Positions 37,026 through 50,165 are shown, numbered from the stretch's first letter. The stretch: DNA of 64,000 nt from Luzula sylvatica (GCA_946800325.1 OX326959.1:45197566-45261565); one strand, 5' to 3'. Translations and numbers: made by a program. The notes: generated by a model from the sequence alone, not told the origin.

Positions 37026-37493
37026 AAAAATTATAATTGATATTTTTTAAGGTGTTAGACTTCAGTTTTTGATTTTTTGCAAAAAAATGGAAAAATAGAA
37101 ATTTTTATGTGTTAGTCTTCAATCACGGAATTTTTTGAGAAAATCTTGAAAAATGAAGTATTTTGCTCATTTTAGAGAACTATTTTGTTCTTTTTTAGAA
37201 AAAATGATAATTGATATTTTTGAAGGTGTTAAACTTCAGTTTTTGATTTTTTGCAAAAAATTGGAAAAATTGAAATTTGTATGTGTTAGTCTTCAATCCC
37301 GGAGTTTTTTGAGAAAAACATGAAAAATGAAGTATTTTGCTCATTTTAGAGAACTATTTTGGTCTTTTTTAGAAAAAATGATAATTGATATTTTTCAAGG
37401 TGTTAGACTTCATTTTTTGATTTTTTGCAAAAAATTGGAAAAATTGAAATTTGTATGTGTTACTCTTCAATGACGGGATTTTATGAGAAAATC

Positions 37494-37633
37494 ATGAAAA
37501 ATGAAGTATTTTGCTTATTTTAGAGAACTATTTTGATCTTTTTTGGACTTCAGTTTTTTATTTTTTGCAAAAAATTGGAAAAATTGAAATTTGTATGTGT
37601 TAGTCTTCAATCACGGAATTTTTTGAGAAAATC
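37494..37633. repeat. 140-bp monomer with altered junction TTTTTTGGACTTC
   Basis: GCTTATTTT/TTTTGATC background as in D1, but the junction reads TTGGA instead of TTAGA, a single A to G change after or during the deletion. Confidence 0.9.
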
Positions 37634-39027
37634 ATGAAAAATGAAGTATCTTACTCATTTTAGAGAACTATTTTGATCTTTTTTAGAAAAAATGATAATT
37701 GATATTTTTGAAGGTGTTAGACTTCCGTTTTTTATTTTATGCAAAAAATAGGAAAAATAGAAATGTGTATGTGTTAGTCTTCAATCCCGTAGTTTTTCGG
37801 GAAAAACATGAAAAATGAAGTATTTTGCTCATTTTAGAGAACTATTTTGGTCTTTTTTTAGAAAAAAATGATAATTGATATTTTTTAAGGTGTTAGACTT
37901 CAGTTTTTGATTTTATGCAAAAAATTGGAAAAATTGAAATTTGTATGTGTTAGTCTACAATACCGGAGTTTTTTGAGAAAAACTTGAAAAATGAAGTATT
38001 TTCCTCATTTTAGAGAACTATTTTGTTCTTTTTTAGAAAAAATGATAATTGATATTTTTGAAGGTGTTAGACTTCAGTTTTTGATTTTTTGCAAAAAATT
38101 GGAAAAATTGAAATTTGTATGTATTAGTCATTAATCCCGGAGTTTTTTGAGAAAAACATGAAAAATGAAGTATTTTGCTCATTTTAGTGAACTATTTAGG
38201 ACTTTTTTAGAAAAAATGATAATTGATATTTTTTAAGGTGTTAGACTTCAGTTTTTGATTTTTTGCAAAAAATTGGAAAAATTGAAATTTGTATGTGTTA
38301 GTCTTCAATCAAGGAATTTTTTGAGAAAAACATGAAAAATGAAGTATTTTGCTCATTTTAGAGAACTATTTTGGTCTTTTTTAGAAAAAATGATAATTGA
38401 TATTTTTGAAGGTGTTAGACTTCAGTTTTTGATTTTTTGCAAAAAATTGGAAAAATTGAAATTTGTATGTGTTACTCTTCAATCACGGAATGTTTTGAGA
38501 AAATCATGAAAAATGAAGTAGTTTGCTCATTTTAGAGAACTATTTTGGTCTTTTTTAGAAAAAATGATAATTGATATTTTTTAAGGTGTTAGACTTCAGT
38601 TTTTGATTTTATGCAAAAAATTGGAAAAATTGAAATTTGTATGTGTTAGTCTTCAATACCGGAGTTTTTTGAGAAAAACATGAAAAATGAAGTATTTTGC
38701 TCATTCTAGTGAACTATTTTGGTCTTTTTTAGAAAAAATGATAATTGATATTTTTTAAGGTGTTAGACTTCAGTTTTTGATTTTTTGAAAAAAATTGGAA
38801 AAAGTGAAATTTGTATGTGTTAGTCTTCAATCACGGAATTTTTTGAGAAAAACATGAAAAATGAAGTATTATTCTCATTTTAGAGAACTATTTTGGTCTT
38901 TTTTAGAAAAAATGATAATTGATATTTTTGAAGGTGTTAGACTTCAGTTTTTGATTTTTTGCAAAAAATTGGAAAAATTGAAATTTGTATGTGTTACTCT
39001 TCAATCACGGAATGTTCTGAGAAAATC

Positions 39028-39075
39028 ATGAAAAATGAAGTAGTTTGCTCAATCACGGAATTTTTTGAGAAAAAC
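39028..39075. repeat. 48-bp satellite remnant (126-bp deletion)
   Basis: GTAGTTTGCTCA runs directly into ATCACGGAATTTT. A normal monomer has about 126 bp between these points. TCA is present at both deletion ends, so the junction has 3 bp of microhomology. Confidence 0.9.
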
Positions 39076-39215
39076 ATGAAAAATGAAGTATTTTGCTCAT
39101 TTTGGAGAACTATTTTGGTGTTTTTTAGACTTCAGTTTTTTATTTTTTACAAAAAATTGGAAAAATTGAAATTTGTATGTGTTAGTCTTCAATCACGGAA
39201 TTTTTTTAGAAAAAC
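39076..39215. repeat. 140-bp monomer next to the 48-bp remnant
   Basis: GGAGAAC/GGTG class with TTATTTTTTACAAAA (G to A, breaking the central palindrome). It directly follows the truncated unit at 39028. Confidence 0.92.
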
Positions 39216-40700
39216 ATGAAAAATGAAGTATTTTGCTTATTTTAGAGAACTATTTTGATCTTTTTTAGAAAAAATGATAATTGATATTTTTGAAGGTGTT
39301 AGACTTCAGTTTTTTATTTTATGCAAAAAATAGGAAAAATAGAAATGTGTATGTGTTAGTCTTCAATCCCGGAGTTTTTCGAGAAAAACATGAAAAATGA
39401 AGTATCTTGCTCATTTTAGAGAACTGTTTTGGTCTTTTTTAGAAAAAATGATAAATGATATTTTTGAAGGTGTTAGACTTCAGTTTTTGATTTTATGCAA
39501 AAAATAAGAAAAATAGAAATTTGTATGTGTTAGTCTTCAATCCCGGAGTTTTTTGAGAAAAACATGAAAAATGAAGTATTTTGCTCATTTTAGAGAACTA
39601 TTTTCGTCTTTTTTGGAAAAAATGATAATTGATATTTTTGAAGGTGTTAGACTTCATTTTCTAATTTTTTGCAAAAAATTGGAAAAATTGAAATTTGTAT
39701 GTGTTACTGTTCAATCACGGAATTTTTTGAGAAAATCATTAAAAATGAAGTATTTTGCTTATTTTAGAGAACTATTTTGATCTTTTTTAGAAAAAATGAT
39801 AATTGATATTTTTGAAGGTGTTAGACTTCAGTTTTTTATTTTATGCAAAAAATAGGAAAAATAGAAATGTGTATGTGTTAGTCTTCAATCCCGGAGTTTT
39901 TCGAGAAAAACATGAAAAATGAAGTATTTTGCTCATTTTAGAGAACTAATTTGGTCTTTTTTAGAAAAAATGATAATTGATATTTTTGAAGGTGTTAGAC
40001 TTCAGTTTTTGATTTTTTGAAAAAAATTGGAAAAATTGAAATTTGTATGTGTTAGTCTTCAATCACGGAATTTTTTGAAAAAAACATGAAAAGTGAAGTA
40101 TTTTTGATCATTTTAGAGAACTATTTTGGTCTTTTTTAGAAAAAATGATAATTGATATTTTTGAAGGTGTTAGACTTTAGTTTTTTATTTTTTGCAAAAA
40201 ATTGGAAAAATTGAAATTTGTATGTGTTAGTCTTCAATCCCGGAGTTTTTTGAGAAAAACATGAAAAATGAAGTATTTTGCTCATTTTAGTGAACTATTT
40301 TGGTCTTTTTTAGAAAAAATGATAATTGATATTATTTAAGGTGTTAGACTTCAGTTTTTGATTTTTTGAAAAAAATTGGAAAAAGTGAAATTTGTATGTG
40401 TTAGTCTTCAATCACGGAATTTTTTGAGAAAAACATGAAAAATGAAGTATTTTTCTCATTTTAGAGAACTATTTTGGTCTTTTTTAGAAAAAATGATAAT
40501 TGATATTTTTGAAGGTGTTAGACTTCAGTTTTTGATTTTTTGCAAAAAATTGGAAAAATTGAATTTGTATGTGTTACTCTTCAATCACGGAATGTTTTGA
40601 GAAAATCATGAAAAATGAAGTAGTTTGCTCATTTTAGAGAACTATTTTGGTCTTTTTTAGAAAAAATGATAATTGATATTTTTTAAGGTGTTAGACTTCA

Positions 40701-41960
40701 GTTTTTGATTTTTTGCAAAAAATTGGAAAAATTGAAATTTGTATGTGTTAGTCTTCAATCCCGGAGTTTTTTGAGAAAAACATGAAAAATGAAGTATTTT
40801 GATCATTTTAGAGAACTATTTTGGTCTTTTTTAGAAAAAATGATAATTGATATTTTTGAAGGTGTTAGACTTCATTTTTTGATTTTTTGCAAAAAATTGG
40901 AAAAATTGAAATTTGTATGTGTTACTCTTCAATCACGGAATTTTTTGAGAAAATCATGAAAAATGAAGTATTTTTCTTATTTTAGAGAACTATTTTGATC
41001 TTTTTTAGAAAAAATGATAATTGATATTTTTGAAGGTGTTAGCCTTCAGTTTTTTATTTTATGCAAAAAATAGGAAAAATAGAAATTTGTATGTGTTAGT
41101 CTTCAATCCCGGAGTTTTTTGAGAACAAAATGAAAAATGAAGTATTTTGGTCATTTTAGTGAACTATTTTGGTCTTTTTTCGAAAAAATTATAATTGATA
41201 TTTTTTAAGGTGTTAGACTTCAGTTTTTGATTTTTTGCAAAAAATTGGAAAAATTGAAATTTGTTTGTGTTAGTCTTCAATCACGGAATTTTTTGAGAAA
41301 AACATGAAAAGTGAAGTATTTTGCTCATTTTAGAGAACTATTTTGGTCTTTTTTAGAAAAAATTATAATTGATATTTTTGAAGGTGTGAGACTTCAGTTA
41401 TTGATTTTTTGCAAAAAATTGGAAAAATTGAAATTTGTATGTGTTAGTCTTCAATCCCGGAGTTTTTTGAGAAAAACATGAAAAATGAAGTATTTTTCTC
41501 ATTTTAGTGAACTATTTTGGTCTTTTTTAGAAAAAATGATAATTCATATTTTTTAAGGTGTTACTCTTCAGTTCTTGATTTTATCCAAAAAATAGGAAAA
41601 ATAGAAATTTGTATGTGTTAGTCCTCAATCCCGGAGTTTTCCGAGAAAAACATGAAAAATGAAGTATTTTTCTCATTTTAGAGAACTATTTTGGTCTCTT
41701 TTACAAAAAATGATAATTGATATTTTTGAAGGTGTTAAACTTTAGTTTTTTATTTTTTGCAAAAAATTGGAAAAATTGAAATTTGTATGTGTTAGTCTTC
41801 AATCACGGAATTTTTTGAGAAAATCTTGAAAAATGAAGTATTTTGCTCATTTTAGAGAACTATTTTGGTCTTTTTTAGAAAAAATGATAATTGATATTTT
41901 TGAAGGTGTTAGACTTCAGTTTTTGATTTTTTGCAAAAAATTGGAAAAATTGAAATTTGT
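40701..41960. repeat. Duplicated block D5, copy 1 (about 1.81-kb spacing)
   Basis: The otherwise unseen marker GAGAACAAAATG near 41121 recurs near 42930 (AGAACAAAATG); GTTAGCCTTCAG (41038/42847), TTTTTCGAAAA (41179/42990), TTTATCCAAAA (41580/43389) and GTTTTCCGAG (41635/43444) follow in order. The offset is about 1809-1811. The copies have separated by more substitutions than D1, D3 or D6, for example AATTATAATTG near 41362 against AATGATAATTG. Confidence 0.82.
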
Positions 41961-42509
41961 ATGTGTTACTCTTCAATCACGGAATGTTTTGAGAAAATCA
42001 TGAAAAATGAAGTAGTTTGCTCATTTTAGAGAACTATTTTGGTCTTTTTTAGAAAAAATGATAATTGATATTTTTGAAGGTGTTAGACTTCATTTTCTAA
42101 TTTTTTGCAAAAAATTTGAAAAATTGAAATTTGTATGTGTTACTGTTCAATCACGGAATTTTTTGAGAAAATCATTAAAAATGAAGTATTTTGCTTATTT
42201 TAGAGAACTATTTTGATCTTTTTTAGAAAAAATGATAATTGATATTTTTGAAGGTGTTAGACTTCAGTTTTTTATTTTATGCAAAAAATAGGAAAAATAG
42301 AAATGTGTATGTGTTAGTCTTCAATCCCGGAGTTTTTCGAGAAAAACATGAAAAATGAAGTATTTTGCTCATTTTAGAGAACTAAGTCTTCAATCACGGA
42401 ATTTTTTGAGAAAATCTTGAAAAATGAAGTATTTTGCTCATTTAAGAGAACTATTTTGTTCTTTTTTTGAAAAAATGATAATTGATATTTTTGAAGGTGT
42501 TAGACTTCA
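41961..42509. repeat. Linker of D5 with a foreign-order patch and a 69-bp remnant
   Basis: The CTTCATTTTCTAATT monomer near 42090, the following GTTACTGTTC and CATTAAAAATG features, and the next monomer match 39.65-39.95 kb (offset about 2437). The match ends at the abnormal junction near 42385. This looks like part of a non-adjacent block copied or left here and joined out of register. Confidence 0.75.
42348..42416. repeat. 69-bp satellite remnant (105-bp deletion)
   Basis: AGAGAACTA is joined directly to AGTCTTCAATC. In a full monomer these lie about 105 bp further apart. I see essentially no microhomology at the junction, unlike the 34-bp and 22-bp deletions. Confidence 0.9.
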
Positions 42510-43770
42510 GTTTTTGATTTTTTGCAAAAAATTGGAAAAATTGAAATTTGTATGTGTTAGTCTTCAATCCCGGAGTTTTTTGAGAAAAACATGAAAAATG
42601 AAGTATTTTGCTCATTTTAGAGAACTATTTTGGTCTTTTTTAGAAAAAATGATAATTGATATTTTTGAAGGTGTTAGACTTCATTTTTTGATTTTTTGCA
42701 AAAAATTGGAAAAATTGAAATTTGTATGTGTTACTCTTCAATCACGGAATTTTTTGAGAAAATCATGAAAAATGAAGTATTTTTCTTATTTTAGAGAACT
42801 ATTTTGATCTTTTTTAGAAAAAATGATAATTGATATTTTTGAAGGTGTTAGCCTTCAGTTTTTTACTTTATGCAAAAAATAGGAAAAATAGAAATTTGTA
42901 TGTGTTAGTCTTCAATCCCGGAGTTTTTTTAGAACAAAATGAAAAATGAAGTATTTTGGTCATTTTAGTGAACTATTTTGGTCTTTTTTCGAAAAAATTA
43001 TAATTGATATTTTTTAAGGTGTTAGACTTCAGTTTTTGATTTTTTGCAAAAAATTGGAAAAATTGAAATTTGTTTGTGTTAGTCTTCAATCACGGAATTT
43101 TTTGAGAAAAACATGAAAAGTGAAGTATTTTGCTCATTTTAGAGATCTATTTTGGTCTTTTTTAGAAAAAATGATAATTGATATTTTTGAAGGTGTGAGA
43201 CTTCAGTTTTTGATTTTTTGCACAAAATTGGAAAAATTGAAATTTGTATGTGTTAGTCTTCAATCCCGGAGTTTTTTGAGAAAAACATGAAAAATGAAGT
43301 ATTTTTCTCATTTTAGTGAACTATTTTGGTCTTTTTTAGAAAAAATGATAATTCATATTTTTTAAGGTGTTACTCTTCAGTTCTTGATTTTATCCAAAAA
43401 ATAGGAAAAATAGAAATTTGTATGTGTTAGTCCTCAATCCCGGAGTTTTCCGAGAAAAACATGAAAAATGAAGTATTTTGCTCATTTTAGAGAACTATTT
43501 TGGTCTCTTTTACAAAAAATGATAATTGATATTTTTGAAGGTGTTAAACTTTAGTTTTTTATTTTTTGCAAAAAATTGGAAAAATTGAAATTTGTATGTG
43601 TTAGTCTTCAATCACGGAATTTTTTGAGAAAATCTTGAAAAATGAAGTATTTTGCTCATTTTAGAGAACTATTTTGGTCTTTTTTAGAAAAAATGATAAT
43701 TGATATTTTTGAAGGTGTTAGACTTCAGTTTTTGATTTTTTGCAAAAAATTGGAAAAATTGAAATTTGTA
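42510..43770. repeat. Duplicated block D5, copy 2
   Basis: Follows copy 1 marker for marker until about 43770, where it continues TTAGTCTTCAATCCCGG while copy 1 continues TTACTCTTCAATCACGG. Private changes include AGAGATCTATT near 43142 and GCACAAAATTGG near 43220. Confidence 0.8.
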
Positions 43771-43982
43771 TGTGTTAGTCTTCAATCCCGGAGTTTTTGG
43801 AGAAAAACATGAAAAATGAAGTATTTTGCTCATTTTAGTGAATTATTTTGGTCTTTTTTAGAAAAAATTATAATTGATATTTTTTAAGGTGTTAGACTTC
43901 AATTTTTGATTTTTTGGAAAAAAATGGAAAAATTGAAATTTGTATGTGTTAGTCTTCAATCACGGAATTTTTTGAGAAAAAC

Positions 43983-44122
43983 ATGAAAAATGAAGTATTT
44001 TGCTCATTTTAGTGAACTATTTTGGTCTTTTTTAGACTTCAGTTTTTTATTTTTTGCAAAAAATTGGAAAAATTGAAATTTGTATGTGTTAGTCTTCAAT
44101 CACGGAATTTTTTGAGAAAATC
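43983..44122. repeat. 140-bp monomer on an AGTGAAC background
   Basis: The only case of the 34-bp deletion with TTTTAGTGAAC upstream. Either an independent deletion or a conversion tract has combined the AGTGAAC left part with the deleted right part. Confidence 0.9.
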
Positions 44123-44470
44123 ATGAAAAATGAAGTATCTTGCTCATTTTAGAGAACTGTTTTGGTATTTTTTAGAAAAAATGATAATTGATATTTTTGA
44201 AGGTGTTAGACTTCAGTTTTTGATTTTATGCAAAAAATAGCAAAAATAGAAATTTGTATCTGTTAGTCTTCAATCACGGAATTTTTTGAGAAAATCATGA
44301 AAAATGAAGTATCTTGCTCATTTTAGAGAACTGTTTTGGTCTTTTTTAGAAAAAATGATAATTGATATTTTTGAAGGTGTTAGACTTCAGTTTTTGATTT
44401 TATGCAAAAAATAGCAAAAATAGAAATTTGTATGTGTTAGTCTTCAATCCCGGAGTTTTTTGAGAAAAAC

Positions 44471-44525
44471 ATGAAAAATAATTTGTATGTGTTACTCTTC
44501 AATCACGGAATTTTTTGAGAAAATC
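44471..44525. repeat. 55-bp satellite remnant (119-bp deletion)
   Basis: ATGAAAAAT is followed at once by AATTTGTATGTG, skipping most of the monomer body. The next monomer starts with AGGAAAAATG instead of ATGAAAAATG. Confidence 0.9.
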
Positions 44526-45393
44526 AGGAAAAATGAAGTATTTTGCTTATTTTAGAGAACTATTTTGATCTTTTTTATAAAAAATTATAATTGATATTTT
44601 TGAAGGTGTTAGACTTCAGTTTTTTATTTTATGCAAAAAATAGGAAAAATAGAAATGTGTATGTGTTAGTCTTCAATCCCGGAGTTTTTCGAGAAAAACA
44701 TGAAAAATGAAGTATTTTGCTCATTTTAGAGAACTATTTTGGTCTTTTTTAGAAAAAATGATAATTGATATTTTTGAAGGTTAGACTTCAGTTTTTAATT
44801 TTTTGCAAAAAATTGGAAAAATTGAAATTTGTATGTGTTAGTCTTCAATCAAGGAATTTTTTGAGAAAAACATGAAAAATGAAGTATTTTGCTCATTTTA
44901 GAGAACTATTTTGGTCTTTTTTAGAAAAAATGATAATTGATATTTTTGAAGGTGTTAGACTTCAGTTTTTGATTTTTTGCAAAAAATTGGAAAAATTGAA
45001 ATTTGTATGTGTTACTCTTCAATCACGGAATGTTTTGAGAAAATCATGAAAAATGAAGTAGTTTGCTCATTTTAGAGAACTATTTTGGTCTTTTTTAGAA
45101 AAAATGATAATTGATATTTTTTAAGGTGTTAGACTTCAGTTTTTGCTTTTATGCAAAAAATTGGAAAAATTGAAATTTGTATGTGTTAGTCTTCAATCCC
45201 GGAGTTTTTTGTGAAAAACATGAAAAATGAAGTATTTTGCTCATTCTAGTGAACTATTTTGGTCTTTTTTAGAAAAAATGATAATTGATATTTTTTAAGG
45301 TGTTAGACTTCAGTTTTTGATATTTTGCAAAAAAATGAAAAAATAGAAATTTGTATGTGTTAGTCTTCAATCACGGAATTTTTTGAGAAAAAC

Positions 45394-45533
45394 ATGAAAA
45401 ATGAAGTATTTTGCTCATTTTGGAGAACTATTTTGGTGTTTTTTAGACTTCAGTTTTTGATTTTTTGAAAAAAATTGGAAAAAGAGAAATTTGTATGTGT
45501 TAGTCTTCAATCACGGAATTTTTTGAGAAAAAC
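45394..45533. repeat. 140-bp monomer, GGAGAAC/GGTG class
   Basis: Followed within the unit by TTTTTTGAAAAAAATTGG and AAAGAGAAATTTG, variants otherwise found in units near 18246 and 38780; this suggests a recombinant right half. Confidence 0.9.
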
Positions 45534-48500
45534 ATGAAAAATGAAGTATTTTTCTCATTTTAGAGAACTATTTTGGTCTTTTTTAGAAAAAATGATAATT
45601 GATATTTTTGAAGGTGTTAGACTTCAGTTTTTGATTTTTTGCAAAAAATTGGAAAAATTGAAATTTGTATGTGTTACTCTTCAATCACGGAATGTTTTGA
45701 GAAAATCATGAAAAATGAAGTAGTTTGCTCATTTTAGAGAACTATTTTGGTCTTTTTTAGAAAAAATGATAATTGATATTTTTGAAGGTGTTAGACTTCA
45801 GTTTTTGATTTTATGCAAAAAATAGGAAAAATAGAAATTTGTATGTGTTAGTCTTCAATCCCGGAGTTTTTTGAGAAAAACATGAAAAATGAAGTATTTT
45901 GCTCATTTTAGAGAACTATTTTGGTCTCTTTTACAAAAAATGATAATTGATATTTTTGAAGGTGTTAAACTTCAGTTTTTTATTTTTTGCAAAAAATTGG
46001 AAAAATTGAAATTTGTATGTGTTAGTCTTCAATCACGGAATTTTTTGAGAAAAACATGAAAAATGAAGTATTTTTCTCATTTTAGAGAACTATTTTGGTC
46101 TTTTTTAGAAAAAATGATAATTGATATTTTTGAAGGAGTTAGACTTCAGTTTTTTATTTTTTGCAAAAAATTGGAAAAATTGAAATTTGTATGTGTTACT
46201 CTTCAATCACGGAATGTTTTGAGAAAATCATGAAAAATGAAGTAGTTTGCTCATTTTAGAGAACTATTTTGGTCTTTTTTAGAAAAAATGATAATTGATA
46301 TTTTTGAAGGTGTTAGATTTCAGTTTTTGATTTTATGCAAAAAATAGGAAAAATAGAAATTTGTATATGTTAGTCTTCAATCCCGGAGTTTTTTGAGAAA
46401 ACCATGAAAAATGAAGTAGTTTGCTCATTTTAGAGAACTATTTTGGTCTCTTTTACAAAAAATGATAATTGATATTTTTGAAGGTGTTAAACTTCAGTTT
46501 TTTATTTTTTGCAAAAAATTGGAAAAATTGAAATTTGTATGTGTTAGTCTTCAATCACGGAATTTTTTGAGAAAATCTTGAAAAATGAAGTATTTTGCTC
46601 ATTTTAGAGAACTATTTTGTTCTTTTTCTAGAAAAAATTATAATTGATATTTTTGAAGGTGTTAGACTTCAGTTTTTGATTTTATGCAAAAAATAGGAAA
46701 AATAGAAATTTGTATGTGTTAGTCTTCAATCCCGGAGTTTTTTGAGAAAACCATGAAAAATGAAGTAGTTTGCTCATTTTAGAGAACTATTTTGGTCTTT
46801 TTTAGAAAAAATGATAATTGATATTTTTGAAGGTGCTAGATTTCAGTTTTTGATTTTATGCAAAAAATAGGAAAAATAGAAATTTGTATGTGTTAGTCTT
46901 CAATCCCAGAGTTTTTCGAGAAAAACATGAAAAATGAACTATTTTGCTCATTTTAGAGAACTATTTTGGTCTCTTTTACAAAAAATGATAATTGATATTT
47001 TTGAAGGTGTTAAACTTCAGTTTTTTATTTTTTGCAAAAAATTGGAAAAATTGAAATTTGTATGTGTTAGTCTTCAATCACGGAATTTTTTGAGAAAATC
47101 TTGAAAAATGAAGTATTTTCCTCATTTTAGAGAACTATTTTGTTCTTTTTTAGACAAAATGATAATTGATATTTTTGAAGGTGTTAGACTTCAGTTTTTT
47201 ATTTTTTGCAAAAATTTGGAAAAATTGAAATTTGTATGTGTTAGTCTTCAATCCCGGAGTTTTTTGAGAAAAACATGAAAAATGAAGTATTTTGCTCATT
47301 TTAGAGAACTATTTTTGTCTTTTTTAGAAAAAATGATAATTGATATTTTTGAAGGTGTTAGACTTCATTTTTTGATTTTTTGCAAAAAATTGGAAAAATT
47401 GAAATTTGTATGTGTTACTCTTCAATCACGGAATTTTTTGAGAAAATCATGAAAAATGAAGTATTTTGCTTATTTTAGAGAACTATTTTGATCTTTTTTA
47501 GAAAAAATGATAATTGATATTTTTGAAGGTGTTAGACTTCAGTTTTTTATTTTATGCAAAAAATTGGAAAAATTGAAATTTGTATGTGTTAGTCTTCAAT
47601 CACGGAATTTTTTGCGAAAATCTTGAAAAATGAAGTATTTTGCTCATTTTAGAGAACTATTTTGTTCTTTTTTAGAAAAAATTATAATTGATATTTTTGA
47701 AGGTGTTAGACTTCAGTTTTTGATTTTATGCAAAAAATAGGAAAAATAGAAATTTGTATGTGTTAGTCTTCAATCCCGGAGTTTTTTGAGAAAATCATGA
47801 AAAATGAAGTAGTTTGCTCATTTTAGAGAACTATTTTGGTCTTTTTTAGAAAAAATGATAATTGATATTTTTGAAGGTGTTAGATTTCAGTTTTTGATTT
47901 TATGCTAAAATAGGAAAAATAGAAATTTGTATGTGTTAGTCTTCAATCCCGGAGTTTTTCGAGAAAAACATGAAAAATGAAGTATTTTGCTCATTTTAGA
48001 GAACTATTTTGGTCTGTTTTACAAAAAATGATAATTGATATTTTTTAAGGTGTTAAACTTCAGTTTTTTATTTTTTGCAAAAAATTGGAAAAATTGAAAT
48101 TTGTATGTGTTAGTCTTCAATTACGGAATTTTTTGAGAAAATCTTGAAAAATGAAGTATTTTGCTCATTTTAGAGAACTATTTTGTTCTTTTTTAGAAAA
48201 AATGATAATTGATATTTTTGAAGGTGTTAGACTTCAGTTTTTGATTTTTTGCAAAAATTTGGAAAAATTGAAATTTGTATGTGTTAGTCTTCAATCCTGG
48301 AGTTTTTTGAGAAAAACATGAAAAATGAAGTATTTTGCTCATTTTAGAGAACTATTTTGGTCTTTTTTAGAAAAAATGATAATTGATATTTTTGAAGGTG
48401 TTAGACTTCATTTTTTGATTTTTTGCAAAAAATTGGAAAAATTGAAATTTGTATGTGTTACTCTTCAATCACGGAATTTTTTGAGAAAATCATGAGAAAT

Positions 48501-49885
48501 GAAGTATCTTGCTTATTTTAGAGAACTATTTTGATCTTTTTTAGAAAAAATGATAATTGATATTTTTGAAGGTGTTAGACTTCAGTTTTTTATTTTATGC
48601 AAAAATTAGGAAAAATAGAAATTTGTATGTGTTAGTCTTCAATCCCGGAGTTTTTTGAGAAAAACATGAAAAATGAAGTATTTTGCTCATTTTAGTGAAC
48701 TATTTGGTCTTTTTTTAGAAAAAATGATAATTGATATTTTTTAAGGTGTTACTCTTCAGTTCTTGATTTTTTGCAAAAAATTGGAAAAATTGAAATTTGT
48801 ATGTGTTACTCTTCAATCACGGAATGTTTTGAGAAAATCATGAAAAATGAAGTAGTTTGCTCATTTTAGAGAACTATTTTGGTCTTTTTTAGAAAAAATG
48901 ATAATTGATATTTTTGAAGGTGTTAGACTTCAGTTTTTTATTTTATGCAAAAAATAGGAAAAATAGAAATGTGTATGTGTTAGTCTTCAATCCCGGAGTT
49001 TTTCGAGAAAAACATGAAAAATGAAGTATTTTGCTCATTTTAGTGAACTATTTTGGTCTTTTTTAGAAAAAATGATAATTGATATTTTTGAAGGTGTTAG
49101 ACTTCAGTTTTTAATGTTTTGCAAAAAATTGGAAAAAATTGAAATTTGTATGTGTTAGTCTTCAATCACGGAGTTTTTCGAGAAAAACATGAAAAATGAA
49201 GTATTTTGCTCATTTTAGAGAACTATTTTGGTCTTTTTTAGAAAAAATGATAATTGATATTTTTGAAGGTGTTAGACTTCAGTTTTTAATTTTTTGCAAA
49301 AAATTGGAAAAAATTGAAATTTGTATGTGTTAGTCTTCAATCACGGAATGTTTTGAGAAAAACTTGAAGAATGAAGTATTTTGCTCATTTTAGAGAACTA
49401 TTTTGGTCTTTTTTAGAAAAAATGATAATTGATATTTTTGAAGGTGTTAGATTTCAGTTTTTAATTTTTTGCAAAAAATTGGAAAAAATTGAAATTTGTA
49501 TGTGTTAGTCTTCAATCACGGAATTTTTTAGAAAAACTTGAAAAATGAAGTATTTTGCTCATTTTAGAGAACTATTTTGTTCTTTTTTAGAAAAAATGAT
49601 AATTGATATTTTTGAAGGTGTTAGACTTCAGTTTTTGATTTTTTGCAAAAAATTGGAAAAATTGAAATTTGTATGTATTAGTCTTTAATCCTGGAGTTTT
49701 TTGAGAAAAACATGAAAAATGAAGTATTTTGCTCATTTTAGTGAACTATTTTGGACTTTTTTAGAAAAAATGATAATTGATATTTTTTAAGGTGTTAGAC
49801 TTCAGTTTTTGATTTTTTGCAAAAAATTGGAAAAATTGAAATTTGTATGTGTTAGTCTTCAATCACGGAATTTTTTGAGAAAATC

Positions 49886-50165
49886 ATGAAAAATGAAGTA
49901 TTTTGCTAATTTTGGAGAACTATTTTGGTCTTTTTTAGACTTCAGTTTTTGATTTTTTGCAAAAAAATGGAAAAATAGAAATTTGTATGTGTTAGTCTTC
50001 AATCACGGAATTTTTTGAGAAAAACATGAAAAATGAAGTATTTTGCAAATTTTGGAGAACTATTTTGGTCTTTTTTAGACTTCAGTTTTTGATTTTTTGC
50101 AAAAAATTGGAAAAATTGAAATTTGTATGTGTTAGTCTTCAATCACGGAATTTTTTGAGAAAATC
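49886..50165. repeat. Two adjacent 140-bp monomers (D6 copy 1)
   Basis: Units 49886-50025 and 50026-50165 both carry the 34-bp deletion, the only tandem pair in the left D6 copy. The first has GCTAATTTTGG, the second GCAAATTTTGG. They show that deleted units can be amplified side by side. Confidence 0.93.

Larger units (their letters stand above)
37026..40700. repeat. Mosaic satellite stretch with truncated monomers
   Basis: About 21 monomers in an order not matching a neighbouring block for long. It starts with a copy of 35.1-35.5 kb, holds two 140-bp units (37494 and 39076) and a 48-bp remnant (39028-39075), and includes a subfamily patch near 39.40-39.95 kb resembling 17.3-17.9 and 21.9-22.8 kb. 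Private oddities include TGACGGGATTTTATGAG near 37471 and TACTCATTTTAG near 37651. Only satellite is present. Confidence 0.78.
43771..47240. repeat. Mosaic satellite stretch between D5 and D6
   Basis: About 20 monomers. The left part resembles 29.3-32.7 kb in order: a GTTTTTGGAG unit near 43790, a 140-bp unit at 43983, then two TATCTTGCTC/GAACTGTTTT units. Then come a 55-bp remnant (44471-44525), a 2-bp loss in GAAGGTTAGACTTC near 44779, and a 140-bp unit at 45394. From 45.5 kb the marker trimer recurs several times with private changes such as GAAGGAGTTAG near 46132 and TTTTTCTAG near 46624. Confidence 0.78.

Noticed and set aside
38959..39219. Open reading frame of 86 codons, the longest forward one noted
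   Set aside because: Created by the 126-bp and 34-bp deletions at 39.05 and 39.12 kb, which join different frames of the satellite. It is a by-product of rearrangement.
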